DNA of 11,641 nt from an uncultured Ignavibacteria bacterium (lineage in GTDB: Bacteria > Bacteroidota > Ignavibacteria > Ignavibacteriales > Melioribacteraceae). The DNA is taken from assembly GCA_937930275.1 (NCBI GenBank), contig CALGLM010000032.1, positions 1 through 11,641 on the forward strand, given 5' to 3'. This document shows positions 7,779 through 11,641 of this stretch, in pieces. The notes below the pieces were generated by a model, which was not told the DNA's origin, ran no database searches, and was given only the letters and a program-made list of their open reading frames with translations. Every line of letters begins with the position of its first letter. Position 1 is the stretch's first letter. The translations under genes were made by a program, and so were the position numbers.

Positions 7779-8189
7779 TTATCTAAATAATGCCTTTATA
7801 CTTCCCCAAGTTCTTTTTACACTGGAAACACCACCGTGAGTTACTGTAACTTCGTTGGAATATGAAGCATCACCGTCTTTATCAACTAACTTTAAACGAT
7901 AAATATATGCAGCTTCATTAGTTTTATAAGCATAATTATCAGTATAAGTATAAACAGAATTACTTCCTTTACAATTAATTGTACCTAATTCAGTAAAATT
8001 ACTAATAGGTGTTTTTCTTTCAATTACGAATGTTTTAAGGTTGGTTTCTTGTCCGGTTTGCCATTCAAGAACAATGCTATCGCCTGTGCTGCGTCCGTGA
8101 AAATAAGATATGAACGCTCCTGCAAATAAAAAAGTTATTTGCGAAACTAAAAATAATAATACCGTAAATTTTATTCTTTTTGTATTCAT
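7779..8189 (-). CDS. Small secreted FN3-like protein of unknown function
   Basis: The gene encodes 136 residues from the ATG at 8187-8189. The N-terminus is a signal peptide: basic MNTKRIK, then a hydrophobic run to about residue 23 ending LFAG. The mature part looks like one beta-sandwich of fibronectin type III style, with IVLEWQTGQETN at 39-50, FVIERKT at 54-60, YTYTDN at 80-85, YIYRLKLVDKDG at 95-106 and YSNEVTV at 110-116. It closes with a short basic tail, SVKRTWGSIKALFR. FVIERK, YRLKLVDKDG and YSNEV resemble modules common in exported Bacteroidota proteins, but here the module stands alone without a clear T9SS sorting domain. The function is unknown; a periplasmic or surface structural role is a guess. 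The longer open frame starts at the TTG of the -35 box at 8225, so the ATG is preferred: it puts the signal peptide first. It leads the set with maf, the UPF0104-type gene and icd. Confidence 0.75.
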   Translation of the reverse strand: MNTKRIKFTVLLFLVSQITFLFAGAFISYFHGRSTGDSIVLEWQTGQETNLKTFVIERKTPISNFTELGTINCKGSNSVYTYTDNYAYKTNEAAYIYRLKLVDKDGDASYSNEVTVTHGGVSSVKRTWGSIKALFR

Positions 8190-8194
8190 GGTAA

Positions 8195-8225
8195 CAAATA
8201 TATCATATCTTATTAAAAATGTCAA
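8195..8225 (-). promoter_or_regulatory. Strong promoter of the FN3-maf-UPF0104-icd operon
   Basis: On the minus strand a perfect TTGACA (8225-8220) is followed by exactly 17 nt and then TATATT (8202-8197), extended to TATATTTG (8202-8195). This fits the sigma-70 consensus and also the Bacteroidetes TTG...TAnnTTTG form. The predicted start of transcription, about 8190, is at or next to the ATG at 8189, so the first message would be leaderless or have a leader of a few nt. No Shine-Dalgarno sequence is present, in agreement. Confidence 0.8.
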
Positions 8226-8261
8226 GTTTATTTTTTATAATATTTTAGTGATGTGATTTAA

Positions 8262-8288
8262 AATACATTCTTAATTGAACAATGTATT
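8262..8288. repeat. AT-rich inverted repeat upstream of the FN3 operon promoter
   Basis: AATACATT (8262-8269) and AATGTATT (8281-8288) are an 8-bp inverted repeat around an 11-nt centre. It sits 37-63 nt upstream of the -35 box, between that promoter and the RND-unit terminator. It could be a regulator binding site, but in this AT-rich DNA a chance match is realistic. Confidence 0.25.
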
Positions 8289-8335
8289 ATCAATAAAAAA
8301 TATCATATAATTTATAACTGTAATAAAAAATAAAC

Positions 8336-8372
8336 AAGACACCTTCTCAATTTAATAACGAGAAGATGTCTT
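8336..8372 (-). terminator. Rho-independent terminator after the PII-like gene
   Basis: AAGACACCTTCTC (8336-8348) and GAGAAGATGTCTT (8360-8372) form a stem with an 11-nt loop. Read on the plus strand one position is a C-A mismatch (8342/8366), but as minus-strand RNA it becomes a G-U pair, giving an unbroken 13-bp stem followed by GTTTATTTTTTATT. The better pairing and the U-rich tail both point to termination of the RND/PII-like transcript, 18 nt after its last stop codon. Some bidirectional action is possible because T-rich sequence also follows on the plus strand. Confidence 0.8.
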
Positions 8373-8389
8373 TTATAATTTTCGATTAA

Positions 8390-8683
8390 TTAAAAAACTT
8401 GTTCAATATTCCATACATATGCATGTATTCCTTGCTCTTCGGCTTCGGAATTAATTGACTTCACTTTATCTAAAAGTTTATCGACCAAGTTTTCTTCAAC
8501 TATTGTAATAAGTACTGCATTTAGACTTGGCCAGATATGTGAACCAAGATGCGGTTCACCGCTAATACTACCTTGACCGTGAACATTTAGAAATCGAGTA
8601 AATCCTTTGATGTTCAAATCTACTAATGCATCATTAACTTCTTCTGTAATACCATGGTTATATACTATCATAACAGCTTTCAT
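8390..8683 (-). CDS. PII-like small protein associated with RND transporter (PG0541-like)
   Basis: The protein is 97 residues with an alternating beta/alpha pattern: MKAVMIVYN (1-9), helix TEEVNDALVDL (13-23), GFTRFLNVHG (27-36), LNAVLITIVE (54-63), a helix at about 65-80 and GIHAYVWNIEQV (85-96). The distinctive segment SGEPHLGSHIWPSLN lies at 41-55. This matches my recollection of the PG0541 transporter-associated family, distant PII-fold relatives of about this size found beside RND pumps in Bacteroidota. The T-loop and nucleotide residues of classical GlnB/GlnK are not evident, so nitrogen sensing is not inferred. A regulatory or assembly role for the pump is plausible. The ATG follows GAGGA with a four-nt spacer and is 9 nt from the RND stop, so the two are co-transcribed; a strong hairpin follows. 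Confidence 0.75.
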   Translation of the reverse strand: MKAVMIVYNHGITEEVNDALVDLNIKGFTRFLNVHGQGSISGEPHLGSHIWPSLNAVLITIVEENLVDKLLDKVKSINSEAEEQGIHAYVWNIEQVF

Positions 8684-8692
8684 AATTTCCTC

Positions 8693-11641
8693 TTATTCTA
8701 ATTCTTTTTTCTTTTTTACTCTTGTTTCAAAAACAGAGTATAAAACGGGAACAAGCACTAATGTAATTAAAGTTGAAAACATTAATCCGCCTATAGTAGA
8801 AATACCAAGTGGTTTCCATATTTCCGAACCGTCCCCGCTGCTTAATGCTAACGGTAATAATCCGAGCAATGTAGTTAAAGTTGTCATTAAAACAGGGCGT
8901 AATCTGTTTCTACCCGAAAATACTATTGCTTCTCGTAGTTGGTAACCACGTGCTCTAATAATATTAGTGTAATCCACAAGAACAATAGCATTTTTAACTA
9001 CAATACCAACAAGCATTATACTTCCTAAAAATGCAATTACGCTAAACGATACACCTGTTATAAAAAGTCCAATAAATACACCCGTAAATGCAAAAGGTAT
9101 TGAAAACATAATTATAAAAGGATCAAGGAATGATTCAAATTGAGCAGCCATAACCATATAAACAAGTATAACGCTAAGCAAAAGTAAGAACAATAAATCT
9201 GTAAAAGTATCTCCCTGCTGTTCAATTTGACCGCCGTATTCAATTGTAGTATTTGCAGGTAGTTCTAATTTATTTACAAATGATTTAATATCATTAGCTA
9301 CATCTCCTAATGAACGACCCGAAACATCAGCAAGAACTCCGATAACTCTTTCTTGTTCTTTTCTTTTAATAGTCGGAGGTGAATAAGATTGTACAACCGA
9401 TCCGACATCTTTTAATCTGACAGTCGTCCCTAAAACGGTCTTAATTGGTAAGTTTTCTATATCTGTGATGCTATTTTTCTTTTCCGGAGGTAAACTCACA
9501 AAAATATCATATTCGTCCCCAAGTTCACGATATTTTGTAGGAGTCAATCCGTAATAACTATTTCGTAATGTATTACCTACAGTAGAAGTATTTAAACCGT
9601 TAAGTGCCATTTTATCACGTTGCAAAACAATTTGTAGTTCGGGTCTGGGATCACCTATATCAATTCTTATATCTCTGGGACCTTCAATTTTCTTTAAATG
9701 TTCAGTAAGTTTATTAGCTATCTTATACGATTCTGTAAGATCAGGTCCAATAATATCTACTTGAATAGGAGCACCGGTAGAACCGGTTAAAAATCCTGCC
9801 GAACCTGCAGTATTAACACTAAAACTCTTAATACCTGGTAAGTTTTTAATTTTTTCTCTAATTAAATCTGCCATATCAAAAATTGTTCTATTTCTATCTG
9901 ATAAGGGTTTTGTTCTTATTTGAAATCCGGATATATTGGTCCCTTCACTCTGTCCGAATAGCAAAGAAGAAAATCCCATATCATTTACACCTGATCTTGC
10001 CGAAATGTAAACTACTTCAGGAAATTCGCTTTTAATCATCCCTTCAATTTTTTTAACATATTCTACTGTTTCTTCTAACCTTCTTCCCGGTTCAAGTTCA
10101 AAAGTAACTTGAAATTGCGATGAATCGGATTTAGGGATAAATTCAGTTCCAAGTAACGGTATTAATGCTAATGATGAAATAAAAATTAACAATGATATAA
10201 ATACGACACTTTTTTTATGATCTAAAGCCCATTCGAGAACCTTTTTATAAAAATTATCAATTGAATCTAATACTTTTCCTAAAGCAGAATCAACTTTAAT
10301 TAATATCGGGTTCGATATAGGTTTACGTGTCTTTTTTGCCGGTAAAAGCTTTGAAGCAAGCATTGGAATTAATGTTAAAGCAGCTAATAGTGAAACAAGA
10401 ATCATTACAGTTACTAAAAACCCTAATTGATTAAATAATATTCCGGCAATTCCCGAAATAAAAACTAAAGGAAAAAATACTGCAACAATTGTAAAAGTGG
10501 CTGCTGCAACCGCAAGTCCTACTTCGGCAGAACCGAAAATAGCTGCTTCTCTTGGTCTTGCTCCTCTTTCAATGTGGTGCGAAATATTTTCCAGAATTAC
10601 TATAGCATCATCAACAACAAGCCCAACTGCAATGGATAGAGATGATAAGGAAATAATGTTAATAGTGTTGCCGGAAAAATAAAGATATATAAATGCTCCG
10701 ATTAACGATACAGGTAACACAACCATTATAATAAAAGTTGCACGCCACTGACGTAAGAAAAGCAAAACAACTATTACAACAAAAATACCGCCTAAAAGAA
10801 CAGCTTCGGTTAAGTTATCAACCGATTGAATAATAAATTGAGATGAATCCTGAATAATATCTATACTTACATCAGAAGGTAAATTCTTTTTTAATTCTGC
10901 AATTTTGGCTTTTACGTTTTTTACAACGTCAACTGTATTTGCACCAGATTGTTTTTGAACAATAATTTGCAAACCTTGTCCGCCATTCAATCTAACGTTA
11001 ATTGTCCTATCTTTTAAACTGTCTTTTACTTCGGCAATGTCTCTTAAATATACTATTTTGCCGTTTTGTGCACCGAGTACTAAATTTTTAATTTCATCTG
11101 CATTAGTAAATTCGGCGGGTACACGTAAATTATATTCCATGTTCCCCATTTTAATTGAACCGGAAGGCAAGTTTACATTTTCCGACTGTAAAACTTGACC
11201 TATTTGCGCAGCAGAAATATTATATGCTTCCAATTTCTTTTCATCAACATGCACTAAAATTTGACGAATCGGACCACCAAAAGCTTGCACGGTTCCTACA
11301 CCTTCTACACGTTTTAATGGATCAAGTATTTCGTTTTCAACTATTTTATTAAGTCCTATATAGCTTTCTTTTGCTTGAACCGCAATAAACATAATTGGGA
11401 AAATATTTGTGCTAAATTTAAAAATTGTCGGATCCTCAGCATCATCGGGTAAATTCCTTTTAGTAAACTCTAATGCCGATCGAATATCATTTGTTGCTTC
11501 ATCCAAATTAGTACCGAATTCAAATTCAAGAGAAACTACGGAGATATTATCAATTGATGTAGAACGTATTTTCTTTAAATTTGTAATTGAACTTAAACCT
11601 GCTTCTATTTTTTTTGAAACATTTAATTCAACGTCTTGTGC
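8693..11641 (-). CDS. HAE1-type RND multidrug efflux transporter, 5' end cut by window
   Basis: The gene is partial: 982 residues are in the window and about 50-60 N-terminal residues (first membrane helix) lie beyond 11641. It is an AcrB-like proton-driven inner-membrane pump subunit, expected to work as a trimer with a periplasmic adaptor and outer-membrane channel. Counting from the first in-window codon, a porter domain is followed by membrane helices at about 280-435. They include GLVVDDAIVILENI with the paired aspartates D344/D345 (codons 10607-10612). A seventh helix lies near 478-500, then a second periplasmic part, and helices at about 813-975. IVVKNAIVLVDY carries K883 (codon 8993-8995), the partner of the proton relay. 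The DD/K trio favours HAE1 over heavy-metal CzcA. The frame is open to the edge and its first residues (AQDVELNVSKKIEAGL) are conserved RND sequence, so the TTG at 11506 is an internal leucine. Substrates cannot be read. Genes for the adaptor and channel may lie upstream, outside the window. Confidence 0.94.
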   Translation of the reverse strand, partial: AQDVELNVSKKIEAGLSSITNLKKIRSTSIDNISVVSLEFEFGTNLDEATNDIRSALEFTKRNLPDDAEDPTIFKFSTNIFPIMFIAVQAKESYIGLNKIVENEILDPLKRVEGVGTVQAFGGPIRQILVHVDEKKLEAYNISAAQIGQVLQSENVNLPSGSIKMGNMEYNLRVPAEFTNADEIKNLVLGAQNGKIVYLRDIAEVKDSLKDRTINVRLNGGQGLQIIVQKQSGANTVDVVKNVKAKIAELKKNLPSDVSIDIIQDSSQFIIQSVDNLTEAVLLGGIFVVIVVLLFLRQWRATFIIMVVLPVSLIGAFIYLYFSGNTINIISLSSLSIAVGLVVDDAIVILENISHHIERGARPREAAIFGSAEVGLAVAAATFTIVAVFFPLVFISGIAGILFNQLGFLVTVMILVSLLAALTLIPMLASKLLPAKKTRKPISNPILIKVDSALGKVLDSIDNFYKKVLEWALDHKKSVVFISLLIFISSLALIPLLGTEFIPKSDSSQFQVTFELEPGRRLEETVEYVKKIEGMIKSEFPEVVYISARSGVNDMGFSSLLFGQSEGTNISGFQIRTKPLSDRNRTIFDMADLIREKIKNLPGIKSFSVNTAGSAGFLTGSTGAPIQVDIIGPDLTESYKIANKLTEHLKKIEGPRDIRIDIGDPRPELQIVLQRDKMALNGLNTSTVGNTLRNSYYGLTPTKYRELGDEYDIFVSLPPEKKNSITDIENLPIKTVLGTTVRLKDVGSVVQSYSPPTIKRKEQERVIGVLADVSGRSLGDVANDIKSFVNKLELPANTTIEYGGQIEQQGDTFTDLLFLLLLSVILVYMVMAAQFESFLDPFIIMFSIPFAFTGVFIGLFITGVSFSVIAFLGSIMLVGIVVKNAIVLVDYTNIIRARGYQLREAIVFSGRNRLRPVLMTTLTTLLGLLPLALSSGDGSEIWKPLGISTIGGLMFSTLITLVLVPVLYSVFETRVKKKKELE

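Noticed and set aside
8190..8225. TTG at 8225 as the start of the FN3-like protein
   Set aside because: That TTG is the first three bases of a perfect -35 box, and it would put twelve non-conserved residues before a good signal peptide; the ATG at 8189 is better.
8390..8683. Classical nitrogen regulatory PII (GlnB/GlnK)
   Set aside because: Length and T-loop motifs do not fit, no amtB is adjacent, and the linkage to an RND pump fits a different PII-like family.
11504..11641. TTG at 11506 as the start of the RND transporter
   Set aside because: The frame continues without a stop to the window edge and encodes conserved RND sequence, so the gene is cut, not started, here.
1..11641. CRISPR array, insertion sequence, prophage, toxin-antitoxin or defence island
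   Set aside because: No spaced direct repeats, transposase, integrase or small paired toxin genes are seen; the gene content is housekeeping and transport.

Overview
The window is AT-rich (roughly one third G+C by eye) and densely coding. Every recognised gene lies on the minus strand, so transcription runs from position 11641 towards 1. It looks like ordinary chromosome of a Gram-negative bacterium: an inner-membrane RND pump, a short exported beta-type protein and housekeeping enzymes. The likeliest home is the Bacteroidota/Ignavibacteria/Kapabacteria/Chlorobi group. Three things point there: the small secreted FN3-like protein of a style common in that group, a promoter whose -10 region reads TAnnTTTG (the Bacteroidetes-type element), and a PG0541-like protein next to the RND pump. 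Clear Shine-Dalgarno sequences before several genes (GGAGG, AGGAGT, GAGGA, AAAGGA) argue against a typical Bacteroidia member and favour the deeper-branching classes. This placement is an inference from style, not a phylogeny.

Layout in transcription order. (1) 11641-8390: an HAE1-type RND efflux pump, cut by the window edge and missing roughly its first 50-60 residues, followed 9 nt later by a small PII-fold-like protein. A 13-bp hairpin with a U-rich tract at 8336-8372 ends this unit. (2) 8225-4956: a strong promoter, then a small secreted FN3-like protein, a Maf nucleotide pyrophosphatase, an LPG-synthase-type/UPF0104 membrane protein and NADP-dependent isocitrate dehydrogenase. These are tightly packed and probably one operon. 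(3) 4925-1935: a candidate promoter, then a YtxH-like membrane protein, a DUF948-like membrane protein and an EF-G-2-type translational GTPase paralogue. (4) 1904-1871: a GC-rich hairpin in the spacer. (5) 1834-1: a HIT-family hydrolase, a glycerate 2-kinase and the start of thyX, joined by 4-bp and 11-bp overlaps.

The genes cover export, nucleotide hygiene (Maf, HIT, ThyX), central carbon (isocitrate dehydrogenase, glycerate kinase) and a ribosome-associated GTPase. Two gene boundaries differ from the longest open frame. The FN3-like protein should start at 8189, because the longer start at 8225 is the TTG of the -35 box. The RND frame stays open through 11641, so the TTG at 11506 is an internal leucine. 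Two genes (the EF-G-2-type GTPase and the LPG-synthase-type protein) use TTG starts.

No CRISPR array, mobile element, phage gene, tRNA or rRNA was seen, and no non-coding stretch exceeds 300 bases. I do not see a new multi-gene system. The best second-look items are the possibly leaderless FN3-like gene, the YtxH/DUF948/EF-G-2 cluster, the PII-like partner of the RND pump and the GC-rich hairpin.
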